NCBI GenBank assembly: GCA_028695735.1
Contig: JAQVIJ010000002.1
Span: forward strand, 1-64,000
DNA length: 64,000 bases
Direction: 5' to 3'
Source: Deltaproteobacteria bacterium
Lineage (GTDB): Bacteria > Desulfobacterota > Dissulfuribacteria > Dissulfuribacterales > DYLC01
Below, piece by piece: positions 27,082-44,392 of this stretch (its first letter is position 1; every line of letters begins with the position of its first letter). The notes under the pieces are model-generated. The model saw nothing but the letters and a program-made list of their open reading frames with translations. It did no database searches and had not been told where the DNA came from. The position numbers and the translations under genes were made by a program.

Positions 27082-30000
27082 TGGCCAGACTCGAAGAACT
27101 AAAACGCGGTTCGACTGTCAAAGGCATTCTGCCAGATGGGTTCATAACCGTGGTCGATGTGTCTTGGATTGGCTCTGTCGCCATCGACCTGACCTACAAA
27201 GACAGCAAAGGGAAGCTGGCCAATGAGCTGATATATCGTGACCGCGAGGGCGACCTCGAAATAATGGAATCAGGCACGCCATGGAGTTTCGATGGCGATT
27301 CCGACCTTTTCCGCCTGGTTTCAGAGGCGCACCGAATTCGCCTTGCTTATCTGTTCGATCCGATCCTGGCAGTCCACACATCACTTGTTGATCCGCTTCC
27401 CCATCAGATCACAGCCGTTTATGAGTCAATGCTTTCTCGCCAGCCGCTCCGTTTTCTTCTGGCCGATGACCCAGGTGCCGGAAAGACCATCATGGCAGGG
27501 CTGTTGATCAAGGAGTTGATAGCGCGAGGCGACCTGCAACGGTGCCTCATTGTCTGCCCTGGCAACCTGGTCGAACAGTGGCAGGATGAACTCTACCGGC
27601 GCTTTCACCTGCCCTTCGAGATCATGACCAATGACAAGTACGAGGCGGCCAGCACAGGAAACTGGTTCGTGGAGAACCCGCTCTCCATCTGTCGTCTTGA
27701 TAAAATTAGCCGAAACGAGGCTGTACAGGAGAAACTGAAGACCACGGATTGGGACCTTGTGGTCTGCGATGAAGCCCACAAGATGAGCGCATCCTTCTGG
27801 GGCGGCGAAATCCGCAGGACCAAACGCTACCAGTTGGGACAGCTTCTCTCCACCATCACTCGACATTTTTTGCTTCTGACGGCTACGCCGCACAATGGAA
27901 AGGAAGAGGACTTTCAGTTGTTCATGGCGTTGCTCGATGGTGACCGCTTCGAGGGCAAGTTCCGCGACGGCGTTCATTCCATCGATGTCAGCGATTTGAT
28001 GCGTAGAATGGTCAAGGAGGACCTGCTCAAGTTTGACGGTCGTCCGTTATTCCCTGAGCGTAAGGCATACACTGTCGAATACGAGCTTTCCGACGGCGAA
28101 GCTGAGCTTTACCAGCGTGTGACAGAGTATGTTCGCGAGGAGTTCAACCGCGCTGAACAACTGGAGGGCGACGGCCGCAAAGGCACAGTTGGGTTTGCCT
28201 TGACTGTCCTGCAGCGTCGGTTGGCCTCTTCGCCAGAAGCCATTTATCAATCGCTCCGTAGGCGTCGGGAGCGACTTGAGAAGAGATGCCGTGAGGAGGA
28301 ACTCCTCAAACGTGGAGCGGAGGTCCGTATCGATTGGCACAAGGATGTCCCGACGCTCACTGAAGATGACCTTGAAGATCTCGAAGACGCACCGGATGAG
28401 GAAGTCGAGAACACGGAAGAGCGGGTTGTGGATCTGGCCTCGGCGGCCCAGACCATTGCCGAACTGAGGGCTGAAATCGCAATTATCAAGGATTTGGAGC
28501 AAATGTCCCTCAGAGTGCGTCAATCCGGAACTGACCGTAAGTGGGATGAGCTCTCGCGACTGTTGCAGAACCAGACGGAGATGTTCGATGCCCATGGCCA
28601 TCGCCGCAAGCTGATCGTTTTTACCGAACATCGCGATACATTGAACTATCTTCGGGATCGCATCGGGTCGCTGCTGGGAAAGCCGGAAGCCGTCGTAACC
28701 ATTCATGGCGGCATGGGCCGTGAGGAACGAAAGAAGGCCGAATTGCTCTTTACGCAGGATAAGGACACAGAAGTGCTCATCGCCACGGACGCGGCGGGCG
28801 AAGGTATCAACCTGCAGCGGGCACATCTGATGGTCAATTACGACCTGCCGTGGAACCCGAACCGCCTTGAACAACGGTTTGGCCGTATCCACCGCATAGG
28901 CCAGACAGAGGTCTGTCACTGCTGGAACCTCATTGCATCCAAGACGCGAGAAGGCGATGTGTATCGCCGTCTGCTGGAGAAATTGGAGGAGGAACGTAAG
29001 GCATTGGGCGGCAAGGTCTTCGACATCCTCGGCAAACTGCTTTTTGATGATAAACCACTGCGAGACCTCCTTTTAGAGGCTATTCGATACGGAGACCGCC
29101 CGGAAGTGCGTGCTCGGCTGAACCAGGTCGTCGATAATGCCCTGGATAGGAATAAACTCCGCAACATCATCGAGGAACGTGCCTTGGCACACGACTCCAT
29201 GGATGCCTCCCGCGTCAGGGAGATTCGGGAAGAGATGGAACGGGCCGAGGCTCGCCGGCTTCAGCCCCATTTCGTTGCCACCTTCTTCAATGAAGCCTTC
29301 AAGCGGCTCGGCGGCACCCTGCGGGAAAGGGAACCTAGGCGTTACGAGGCGACCTACGTTCCGGCCGTCATTTGCAAAAGAGACCGGATTATCGGTATGC
29401 GCGATCCTGTCCTCCCGCGATACGAACGTCTGTCGTTCGAGAAAGAACTGATCAGCGTCCCAGGCAAACCCCTGGCGGAGTTCATTTGCCCTGGCCATCC
29501 CATCCTCGACGCCACCATAGACCTGATCCTTGAGCGGCACCGGGACCTCCTGCGACAAGGCGCCATCCTGATCGACGATAACTCCCCTGACGAGGATGTG
29601 AGAGTCCTTATATACATAGAACATTCCATTCAGGATGCGCGCACGGATCGGACCGGAAACCGCCGTGTGGTGTCCCGCCAGCTTCAGTTTGTGGAGGTGA
29701 CTGCATTCGGCGAAGTTCGTGGTGCTGGATATGCACCATACCTCGACTACCGGCCGTCCACTGAGTCGGAACTGGCATTGATCCGGCAGATGGAAGAGCC
29801 CGGCTGGCTGAAGAACGGGATCGAATCCCGCGCCCTCGACTATGCTGTCCAAAACCTTGTGCCCTCCCACCTGCAGGAGGTCAAGGGCCGCAAAGAGCGG
29901 TTGATCGACAAGACCATGGCCGCAGTCAAGGAACGGCTTACTTCGGAGATCAGCTACTGGGACCATCGTGCGGAACAGCTAAAGCAGCAGGAAATGGCAG

Positions 30001-30586
30001 GAAGAGTCAATGCAAAGATCAACTCTGCCAAGGCACGTCAACGGGCCGACGAACTGGCTATGCGGCTGCAGAAGCGCATGGATGACCTTCAGCAGGAACG
30101 CCGAATCTCCCCGCTTCCACCGAATGTCATCGGTGGAGCCCTGGTCGTCCCTGCAGGACTTCTCATGAAGTTGAACGGAGGGCAAACCGCTACTCAGCAG
30201 GTCAGGGAGACAAAGCGCATCGAAACGGTCGCCATGAGGGCGGTGATCGAGACCGAGCGGCAGCTTGGCTTTGAGCCGCGCGATGTGTCTGCTGACAAAT
30301 GCGGTTACGACATCGAGTCGCGCGATTCAAAAGGCGACTCACGGCTCCGCTTCATCGAGGTGAAGGGACGGGTTCATGGGGTTGATACGGTTACTGTCAC
30401 CAAGAACGAGATTCTGACCGCTCTGAACAAACCTGAGCAGTTCATTCTGGCGATTGTGCAGGTCGAAGGCGAACAGGCGGCGGACATCACCTATGTGCGG
30501 GAGCCGTTTGGCAGGGAACCCGACTTCGGTGTTACGAGTGTGAATTACCGGTTGTCGGAGTTGTTGAGCAAGGGAGGACAACCGCG

Positions 30587-30590
<4 letters not shown>
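27081..30590 (+). CDS. SNF2-like helicase with C-terminal DUF3883 (DISARM-related)
   Basis: This 1169-aa superfamily 2 helicase has Walker A LADDPGAGKT at residues 128-137 and DEAH at 230-233. Motif III is LTATPHNG, and the second RecA-like domain has VFTEHRDT, ATDAAGEGINLQ and QRFGRIHRIGQ. A long helical linker leads to a C-terminal DUF3883 domain (about 1060-1130) with CGYDIESR and RFIEVKGR. The Asp/Glu-x-Lys pattern there resembles PD-(D/E)xK nucleases. The Asp-Asp-Pro spelling of Walker A (usually DEVGLGKT) is unusual. The layout resembles DrmD-type helicases of DISARM systems, which load on foreign DNA. It overlaps the methyltransferase gene by 4 nt. Confidence 0.85.
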
Positions 30591-34174
<3,584 letters not shown>

Positions 34175-34178
34175 ATCT

Positions 34179-35354
34179 ATGCAAATCGAAAGCATCGAGA
34201 TCAAAAACTACCGTTTGTTCCGGCTGGCGGAATTCAAGAAGATACCGCGGCTTGCTGTTGTTGTCGGCGCCAATGGCTCAGGGGAATCCACCCTCTTTGA
34301 TGTCTTCAGTTTTCTCAAGGAATCTCTTGAACAGAATGTAGCATCGGCCATCGCTCGAAGGGGCGGATTTCGGGAGCTGGTCAGCCGAGGGACAAAAGGC
34401 CCCATTGGGATAACGGTGAAGTTCCGTGAAAGCGGCGGTCGGCTGGCAACCTATCAACTGGAAATAGGCGAGGAAAGGGGACGGGCGGTTGTAACAAGAG
34501 AGATATTAAAGTTCAGAAGGGGGCAAAAGGGTCAGCCCTGGCATTTTGTGGATTTTTCAAACGGCAGGGGCACTGCCATTACCAATGAGTCGGCATACGG
34601 GCAGGAGGGTGTAGAGGCCGAGCGCAAGGAATATGTTCTCGACGACCCAAGTATTCTGGCCATCAAGGGCTTGGGGCAGTTCAAGGAGTTTCGGGTAGTC
34701 GCTGAATTTCGAAGCCTCATCGAAAACTGGCACATATCCGACTTTCATATCGGGGATGCACGCCCGAGCGCCGAGGCCGGCTACGCGGAACACCTCTCCA
34801 CTCGTGGAGACAATATCGCCCAGGTTGCGCAATATCTTCATGAAAACCATCCGGATTGTTTTGAGAAGATACTCAACGCCATGAAGGCACGCGTGCCGGG
34901 GGTGAGCAAGGTTGAGGCCAGGCCAACCGAGGACGGGCGACTGGTGCTGCGGTTTCAGGACGGCAGCTTTAAGGATCCCTTCATCGCCCGGTATGTCTCA
35001 GACGGCACCATCAAGATGTTTGCCTATCTGGTGCTTCTGTATGATCCCAAACCCCATCCACTTCTGGCCATCGAAGAGCCGGAAAATCAATTATACCCGG
35101 GGCTGTTGGATGAGTTGATTGAAGAGTTTCGCGATTATGCCAGGCGTGGAGGACAGGTGTTTGTCTCCACGCATTCTCCCGATTTCCTCAATGGCGCCAA
35201 ATTGGAAGAGATATACTGGCTGGTCAAGAAGGATGGTTTCACGACGATCAAAAGGGCCTCTGACAGCGAACTCCTGAAACAACTGACAGCCGAAGGCGAT
35301 CTGCTAGGTGCCCTCTGGAGACAGGGCCTCTTCGAAGGAGCAGGATTAAAATGA
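34179..35354 (+). CDS. AAA family ATPase with altered Walker A
   Basis: This 391-aa ATPase of the OLD/RecF-like AAA_21 group has the N-terminal SIEIKNYRLF and P-loop region GANGSGEST (residues 30-38). It also has a signature-like YVSDGTIKMFAYL, Walker B LLAIEEPENQLYP and the H-loop STHSPDFLN. The invariant Walker A Lys is replaced by Glu36 (codon GAA at 34284-34286), while all other motifs look intact. The change should abolish or strongly alter ATP binding unless it is a sequencing error. Starting at 34179 gives the family N-terminus and follows GGGAG. The end overlaps the DUF4276 gene by 4 nt, a common pairing of ATPase and TOPRIM-like protein. Confidence 0.85.
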   Translation: MQIESIEIKNYRLFRLAEFKKIPRLAVVVGANGSGESTLFDVFSFLKESLEQNVASAIARRGGFRELVSRGTKGPIGITVKFRESGGRLATYQLEIGEERGRAVVTREILKFRRGQKGQPWHFVDFSNGRGTAITNESAYGQEGVEAERKEYVLDDPSILAIKGLGQFKEFRVVAEFRSLIENWHISDFHIGDARPSAEAGYAEHLSTRGDNIAQVAQYLHENHPDCFEKILNAMKARVPGVSKVEARPTEDGRLVLRFQDGSFKDPFIARYVSDGTIKMFAYLVLLYDPKPHPLLAIEEPENQLYPGLLDELIEEFRDYARRGGQVFVSTHSPDFLNGAKLEEIYWLVKKDGFTTIKRASDSELLKQLTAEGDLLGALWRQGLFEGAGLK

Positions 35355-35944
35355 GCCGTTTGGTATTTTTGGTGGAAGAACGATCTATGAAAGTCCTGCT
35401 GGACGGATTCATTCCACGGTTGTTGCCGGATGTGCCGTTTCTCTGCATTCCCCATGAAGGCAAGCAGGACCTGGAGAAAAGTATCCCCCGGAAGCTTCGA
35501 GCATGGAACGAAGTAGGGGCAAGGTTTGTAATAATTCGGGACAACGACGAAGACGATTGTTGTAATCTGAAGAAAAGACTGGTGGATTTGTGCCGAGAAG
35601 GAGGCCACCCGAATGCTTTGGTAAGAATCGCGTGTCAGGAACTGGAGGCATGGTATTTCGGCGAACCGACAGCTATGGCCAATGCCTTTGGTAAGGCGCA
35701 TCTGTCAGAAATCGGAAACAAGGCACGCTATCGCAATCCCGATGCGATTCAACAACCCTCTAAAAAAATTGCAAGACTGATTCCCGAATTTCAAAAAATT
35801 TCAGGAGCACGGCGAATGGCGCAACATCTTAGCCGAGATGGCAATCGCTCGCGCAGTTTTCAGGTCTTGATGGAAGGGATTGAGTACTTGATTTCAGACA
35901 TGCCAAAAACAGCATCAATCGAGGAGACAAAGAGGAATGGCTAA
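35351..35944 (+). CDS. DUF4276 (TOPRIM-like) protein
   Basis: This 197-aa protein fits DUF4276. It has an early acidic motif LVFLVEERSMK, then VIIRDNDEDD, RIACQELEAWYFG and a basic C-terminal part. The Glu and Asp-x-Asp pattern resembles the TOPRIM metal site of OLD-type nucleases. With the preceding ATPase it forms a split OLD-like module: ATPase and nuclease-like subunit in separate genes. Stop and start overlap (ATGA) with the ATPase gene, and its end overlaps the DUF499 gene by 8 nt. Catalysis is inferred, not shown. Confidence 0.82.
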   Translation: MSRLVFLVEERSMKVLLDGFIPRLLPDVPFLCIPHEGKQDLEKSIPRKLRAWNEVGARFVIIRDNDEDDCCNLKKRLVDLCREGGHPNALVRIACQELEAWYFGEPTAMANAFGKAHLSEIGNKARYRNPDAIQQPSKKIARLIPEFQKISGARRMAQHLSRDGNRSRSFQVLMEGIEYLISDMPKTASIEETKRNG

Positions 35945-38900
35945 AACCAATCATACCAGGGTCGGAGAAGCGCTGGAACTGCTGAATAAGGGATTATATC
36001 CCTTTATAGAGCGGGAACTACAAGCTGTATATGGAGATCAGTGGCAGGAGATGGTGTCGCAGACGCTTCGCGAAGACCGAGGTGCAGTGAAGACGACCAC
36101 TAATGGCCAATACAATTGGGATACTCACAATCTGCTCACGGTCATGTGGGATCAGTGGAAAGCGGTCTTCCGCAATACCCTTGGCCATACCGAACGGGCA
36201 CTGGTCAGCGAACTGCGGGAGGTGCGCAACCGCTGGGCGCACCAGACGCCCTTCAGCAGTGACGATGCCTACCGAGCTCTGGACAGCATCAGTCGGTTGC
36301 TCAATGCTATTGCAGCTCCGGAAACCAAGGCACTCGAAGAGCAGAAAATGGCATTGTTGCGCGTGCGATTCGATGAGCAGCGCAGAGGCGAGATGCGCAA
36401 GCAAGCCGTGACCCCTACCGAGGGCAATCCGCAGAGTGGCCTCAAGCCCTGGCGCGAGGTCGTCATTCCTCACCGGGATGTGGCCAGCGGCAACTACCAG
36501 CAGGCGGAGTTTGCAGCCGATCTGTGGCAGGTGTACCTGGGCGAGGCGGCATCCGAGTACCATGACCCCACCGAGTTCTTTCGGCGCACCTTTATCACCG
36601 AGGGGCTGCAGAAGCTCCTCATCAACGGCGTACGCCGCATCGGCGGGCAGGGCGGCGATCCGGTGGTAGAGCTGCAGACGAACTTCGGCGGCGGCAAAAC
36701 CCACAGCATGCTGGCGCTCTACCACCTCTTCTCCGGCACCCCCTCAACTGAACTACCTGGCGCCGAGCAGGTCATGAAGGAAGCCGGCTGCGAGGTGGCC
36801 GCTGGTGTCAAACGTGCTGTTGTGGTTGGCACCAAGATATCACCTGGAAACCCCAGTAAAAAGGACGATGGTACGGTTGTTCACACTATATGGGGCGAGA
36901 TCGCCTGGCAACTGGGGGGTAAGGCCGGTTACGAGATGATTCGCGCCGACGACGAGAAGGCCACCAACCCCGGCGACAAGATGAAGGAGTTGTTCAACAG
37001 GTTTTCTCCCTGCCTGATCTTGATCGACGAGTGGGTGGCCTATGCGCGGCAGCTTCACGAGGGCAGCGTGCTTCCAGCCGGTACCTTTGACACACAGTTT
37101 ACTTTCGCCCAGGCACTGAGCGAGGCGGCCAAGGCGGCCAAGAACACCATGCTGGTGGTCAGCATTCCAGCATCCGATAACGAGATCGGCGGCGAATGGG
37201 GCAAGCACGCCTTGTCCCGACTCAAGAACGCCATCGGCCGCGTGGAATCGAGCTGGCGGCCGGCCAGTCCGGACGAGGGCTTTGAGATCGTACGCCGCCG
37301 GCTATTTGAACCGCTGCAAGAGAAACAGGCCTTCGTGGCGCGCGATGCCGTGGCGCGAGCCTTTGTGGAGATGTACGGAACGCAGCACAGTGAATTCCCC
37401 TCTGATTGTCGGGAGGCCGAATATGAACGGCGTATCAAGCTGGCCTACCCCATTCACCCGGAACTCTTCGACCGACTCTACAACGACTGGTCAACTCTCG
37501 ACAAATTTCAACGCACGCGCGGGGTATTGCGTCTGATGGCGGCGGTGATTCATTCCCTATGGGAACGGCAGGACGGCAACCTGCTGATCATGCCGGCCAC
37601 CATACCCATTGACGACCCGGCGGTGCAGTTCGAGTTGACCCGCTACCTGGATGACCAGTGGTCTCCGGTAATCGCCAAGGATGTGGACGGGGAGCATTCC
37701 CTGCCGCTCAGGCTTGATAGAGAGGCGCCTAACCTGGGCCGCTACTCCGCTTGCCGCCGCGTGGCGCGCACCATCTACATCGGGTCAGCCCCGACTCAAC
37801 GGGCCGCCAACCGAGGCATCGATGACCGTCAGGTGAAGTTGGGATGCGTCCAGCCCGGCGAGACCGTGGCCACCTTCGGCGACGCAATCCGTCGTCTTAC
37901 CGACCGGGCGACCTATCTGTATGTGGATGGCAGCCGATATTGGTACTCGACTCAGCCAACGGTCACGCGTCTTGCCGAGGACCGTGCGAACCAGCTTCAT
38001 GAACAGGATATCATGGACGAGATCGTGCGTCGCCTGAGGGATGAGGCGCGCAGCCGTGGCGATTTCCATCGCGTCCATGCCTGCGTGAACAGCAGCGATA
38101 TTCCGGATGAACGCGAGGTGCGGCTGGTGGTCCTTGGCCCTGAGCATCCGCACAGCAAGGGCCAGGCAGTCAGCCCTGCGCGAAAGGAGGCTCAAGCCAT
38201 CTTGGACAGTCGCGGCAACAGCCCAAGGTCATACAAGAACACCCTGGTATTCCTGGCTGGGGATGTGAATCGTCTGAATGACCTTCAGACCGCTGTCCGA
38301 CAGTATTTGGCCTGGGAGTCTATCTACAGGGAACGTGAGCAACTCAATCTCGACCCATTTCAATCCAGGCAGGCAGACACGAAGCGCAAGACAGCCGATG
38401 AAACGGTAACGGTCCGAATTCCCGAAACCTACCAGTGGCTGCTTGTTCCGAACCAACCAGACCCCAAGGGCTCAATCGAGTGGACGGAAATTCGCCTGCA
38501 GGGATCTGATTCGTTGGCCCTGCGCGCCTCTAAAAAACTCAAGGGCGAGGAGATGCTTCTCGTCCAGATGGGCGGAGTTCGTCTGCGCCTTGAACTGGAC
38601 AGGATACCCCTCTGGCGCGGGAATGACGTGTTGGTGAAACAGCTTGTCGAAGACTTTGCGATGTACTTGTACCTTCCCCGTCTTCGTGACTCGGACGTAC
38701 TTATCGCCGCAATTAAGGAAGGGATTGCGCTTCCGTCCTGGCAGGATGAGACGTTCGCCTACGCACAGTCCAAGGACGCCGCAGGCCGCTATTTAGGTCT
38801 CGTGGGCGGTGGCCCTGTCTCTGTTCAGAGCGAGGGCGGCTCGATTGTAGTGAAGCCCGACGCGGCAGCCGAACAGCAGCGCCGGAATGCTGAAGCGGCG

Positions 38901-39263
38901 AAAGCAAAGGCCGGAAACGGTTTGGCGACGGTCACGGAAATTCAACAAAAGGGGAAACAATATCAAACGACAGGGACAGGAACAAGACCTGGAGCGGACA
39001 CAGGCACACCGCCGCCACCTGCCCCCACGTATCGACGTTTCCACGGATCGGTACAACTCGATTCACTGCGGGTCGGACGTGACGCCAGCCGAATTGCCGA
39101 CGAGGTCATCCAACACCTGTCGAAGTATATCGGGGCCAACGTCGAGGTGACCCTGGAAATTCGGGCCGAAATGCCGAACGGAGCCACCGAGAAGACCATT
39201 CGCGATGTCACTGAAAACTGCCGCACCCTGCACTTCAACTCTTTTGGATTCGAAGAGGAGTAA
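35937..39263 (+). CDS. DUF499 ATPase with N-terminal Swt1-type HEPN domain
   Basis: In this 1108-aa protein, residues 1-125 form a Swt1-like HEPN domain with the RNase-type motif RNRWAH (residues 97-102). A DUF499 ATPase follows, with Walker A TNFGGGKT at 248-255 and Walker B LILIDEW near 361-367. The C-terminal part contains a Gln/Ala/Lys-rich linker and a last beta-rich domain (VEVTLEIRAEMPNG). DUF499 ATPases occur with DUF1156 methylases in antiphage arrays related to DISARM and Pgl. The HEPN domain could be an RNase toxin arm; that is inference from the motif. It overlaps the DUF4276 gene by 8 nt and is the largest ATPase of the operon. Confidence 0.85.
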   Translation: MAKTNHTRVGEALELLNKGLYPFIERELQAVYGDQWQEMVSQTLREDRGAVKTTTNGQYNWDTHNLLTVMWDQWKAVFRNTLGHTERALVSELREVRNRWAHQTPFSSDDAYRALDSISRLLNAIAAPETKALEEQKMALLRVRFDEQRRGEMRKQAVTPTEGNPQSGLKPWREVVIPHRDVASGNYQQAEFAADLWQVYLGEAASEYHDPTEFFRRTFITEGLQKLLINGVRRIGGQGGDPVVELQTNFGGGKTHSMLALYHLFSGTPSTELPGAEQVMKEAGCEVAAGVKRAVVVGTKISPGNPSKKDDGTVVHTIWGEIAWQLGGKAGYEMIRADDEKATNPGDKMKELFNRFSPCLILIDEWVAYARQLHEGSVLPAGTFDTQFTFAQALSEAAKAAKNTMLVVSIPASDNEIGGEWGKHALSRLKNAIGRVESSWRPASPDEGFEIVRRRLFEPLQEKQAFVARDAVARAFVEMYGTQHSEFPSDCREAEYERRIKLAYPIHPELFDRLYNDWSTLDKFQRTRGVLRLMAAVIHSLWERQDGNLLIMPATIPIDDPAVQFELTRYLDDQWSPVIAKDVDGEHSLPLRLDREAPNLGRYSACRRVARTIYIGSAPTQRAANRGIDDRQVKLGCVQPGETVATFGDAIRRLTDRATYLYVDGSRYWYSTQPTVTRLAEDRANQLHEQDIMDEIVRRLRDEARSRGDFHRVHACVNSSDIPDEREVRLVVLGPEHPHSKGQAVSPARKEAQAILDSRGNSPRSYKNTLVFLAGDVNRLNDLQTAVRQYLAWESIYREREQLNLDPFQSRQADTKRKTADETVTVRIPETYQWLLVPNQPDPKGSIEWTEIRLQGSDSLALRASKKLKGEEMLLVQMGGVRLRLELDRIPLWRGNDVLVKQLVEDFAMYLYLPRLRDSDVLIAAIKEGIALPSWQDETFAYAQSKDAAGRYLGLVGGGPVSVQSEGGSIVVKPDAAAEQQRRNAEAAKAKAGNGLATVTEIQQKGKQYQTTGTGTRPGADTGTPPPPAPTYRRFHGSVQLDSLRVGRDASRIADEVIQHLSKYIGANVEVTLEIRAEMPNGATEKTIRDVTENCRTLHFNSFGFEEE

Positions 39264-39293
39264 CGGCATACTCAATGGAGTAGGGAGATTTTG

Positions 39294-39661
39294 ATGGCTG
39301 GCCCACGAGGAACCGCAGACAAGGTGCTATGGTCTGGCCATGTCATCGCCGTCCAGCCTCGCATACGGCTCATACGTTCCTTTGATGAGCGGTCCCACAG
39401 CTACCTGGGGTATGTGCTTTGCACCGACGGAACTTGCGGCGGGGAGACTGGCGAGTTCCTGATTGCGGTCTGTGAAGCTGCACACGAAAAACATCGGCTT
39501 CAGACAGGCATTGAACTGAACGGTTACTCCATGTTGGTCGAAGACCAGCGCAAGGAGACGGCGGCGCTCTACAAGACAAGCGGGCTCAAGGTCGTCAGGA
39601 ATGCCGAGTGTGAAATTCATGCCGGGCCGCCTTTCCGTTTTGCAGGTTATTATCAGAACCC

Positions 39662-39665
<4 letters not shown>
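39294..39665 (+). CDS. Uncharacterised defence-island protein
   Basis: I do not recognise this 123-aa protein. It begins with a beta-rich stretch (VLWSGHVIAVQPRIRLIRSF, then SYLGYVLCTDG) and has EAAHEKHRLQTGIELNG in the middle. This gives the look of a small OB- or SH3-like domain with a single helix. Cys occurs at four places without a clear metal pattern. The ATG at 39294 follows GGGAGATTTTG; the TTG just before it is less likely. It lies 30 nt after the DUF499 gene, and its stop overlaps the ATG of ppx by 4 nt. It is probably the last gene of the defence operon. Confidence 0.65.
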
Positions 39666-43126
<3,461 letters not shown>

Positions 43127-43142
43127 AATCAGGAGCTAATCA

Positions 43143-44390
43143 ATGGATTTAGTGGAATATAGAGATGGAGTGCTGCATTGTGAGGGTGTTTTCCTTTTGA
43201 AACTCGCCAAACGGGTAAAGACCCCTTGCTATGTGTATAGCGCCTCTGCCTTGACTCAAAATTTTCAGGCCTTTGATACGGCCATGGCCCAGGTGCCTCA
43301 TCTGGTCTGCTTTGCTGTAAAGGCCAACGCTAACCTTTCGGTTCTGAAACTCTTGGCTGAATTGGGTGCTGGTGCGGATGTGGTCTCTGGCGGAGAGCTT
43401 TTCAAGGCCCTGAAGGCAGGCATACCTGCCTCAAAAATCATCTATTCAGGCGTGGGCAAGACAAAAGAGGAGATAGCCTATGCCCTGAAGGCAGGCATTC
43501 TGATGTTCAATGTGGAATCAGAGGCAGAACTGCACGCCATTTGCAGTCAGGCCAAGCGCCTCAAAAAACGGGCGCCCATCTCCTTTCGAGTAAATCCAGA
43601 TGTGGACCCTCAGACGCATCCATACATCTCTACCGGCCTTAAAAAGAACAAGTTCGGGCTGCCGGTGGAAAAGGCCATGGAACTCTATGAGCAGGCCGCC
43701 CTCTGGCCTGAGGTGGAGCTCAAGGGCATTGACTGCCACATAGGCTCGCAGCTCACCAGCCTTCAGCCGTTTTTAGACGCCATTGACCGCCTCTTGTTCA
43801 TGTTGAAGCGGCTGCATGAAAAGGGCATCAGCCTTCAGTATGTGGATGTGGGCGGAGGGCTGGGAATCCGTTATAAGGATGAGACGCCGCCCACGCCTCA
43901 GGCATATGGCGCCGCAATCTGTGAAAAACTGGCCTCCACAGGCCTGACCGTCATCATCGAGCCTGGAAGGGCCATCTGCGGCAATGCAGGCGGCCTTCTG
44001 ACCAAGGTCATCTATGTGAAGGACACAGGAGAAAAACGGTTTTATATCGTGGATGCTGCCATGAACGACCTCATTCGTCCCAGCCTGTATCAGGCCTATC
44101 ATGAAATCGTGCCTGTGCGATTGCCCAAGACCAAGAAGCTCGTGTCTGCAAATGTGGTGGGGCCCATCTGTGAATCAGGGGATTTTCTGGCAAAGGACCG
44201 GGAGTTGCCCAACCTCAAGGCAGGGGACCTGCTGCTGGTAAAGAGCGCAGGGGCCTACGGGTTTACCATGTCCTCCAACTATAACGCCAGGCCCAGGGCT
44301 GCCGAGGTGCTCATAAAGGACGATGGCTTTCAGGTGGTGCGCAAAAGGGAGACCTACTCTCGATTGATACAGGATGAAAGGATGGCCTGA
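43143..44390 (+). CDS. lysA: Diaminopimelate decarboxylase
   Basis: This 415-aa PLP enzyme of the alanine racemase-like fold carries the PLP Lys in VCFAVKANANLSVLKLL. It also has GIDCHIGSQLTSL, the PLP-phosphate loop VDVGGGLGI, EPGRAICGNAG and the partner-subunit Cys motif GPICESGDF. It makes lysine from meso-diaminopimelate. AATCAGGAGCTAATCA precedes the ATG. dapA or dapF usually follows lysA, but here hypB follows after 2 nt. Confidence 0.95.
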   Translation: MDLVEYRDGVLHCEGVFLLKLAKRVKTPCYVYSASALTQNFQAFDTAMAQVPHLVCFAVKANANLSVLKLLAELGAGADVVSGGELFKALKAGIPASKIIYSGVGKTKEEIAYALKAGILMFNVESEAELHAICSQAKRLKKRAPISFRVNPDVDPQTHPYISTGLKKNKFGLPVEKAMELYEQAALWPEVELKGIDCHIGSQLTSLQPFLDAIDRLLFMLKRLHEKGISLQYVDVGGGLGIRYKDETPPTPQAYGAAICEKLASTGLTVIIEPGRAICGNAGGLLTKVIYVKDTGEKRFYIVDAAMNDLIRPSLYQAYHEIVPVRLPKTKKLVSANVVGPICESGDFLAKDRELPNLKAGDLLLVKSAGAYGFTMSSNYNARPRAAEVLIKDDGFQVVRKRETYSRLIQDERMA

Positions 44391-44392
44391 TT

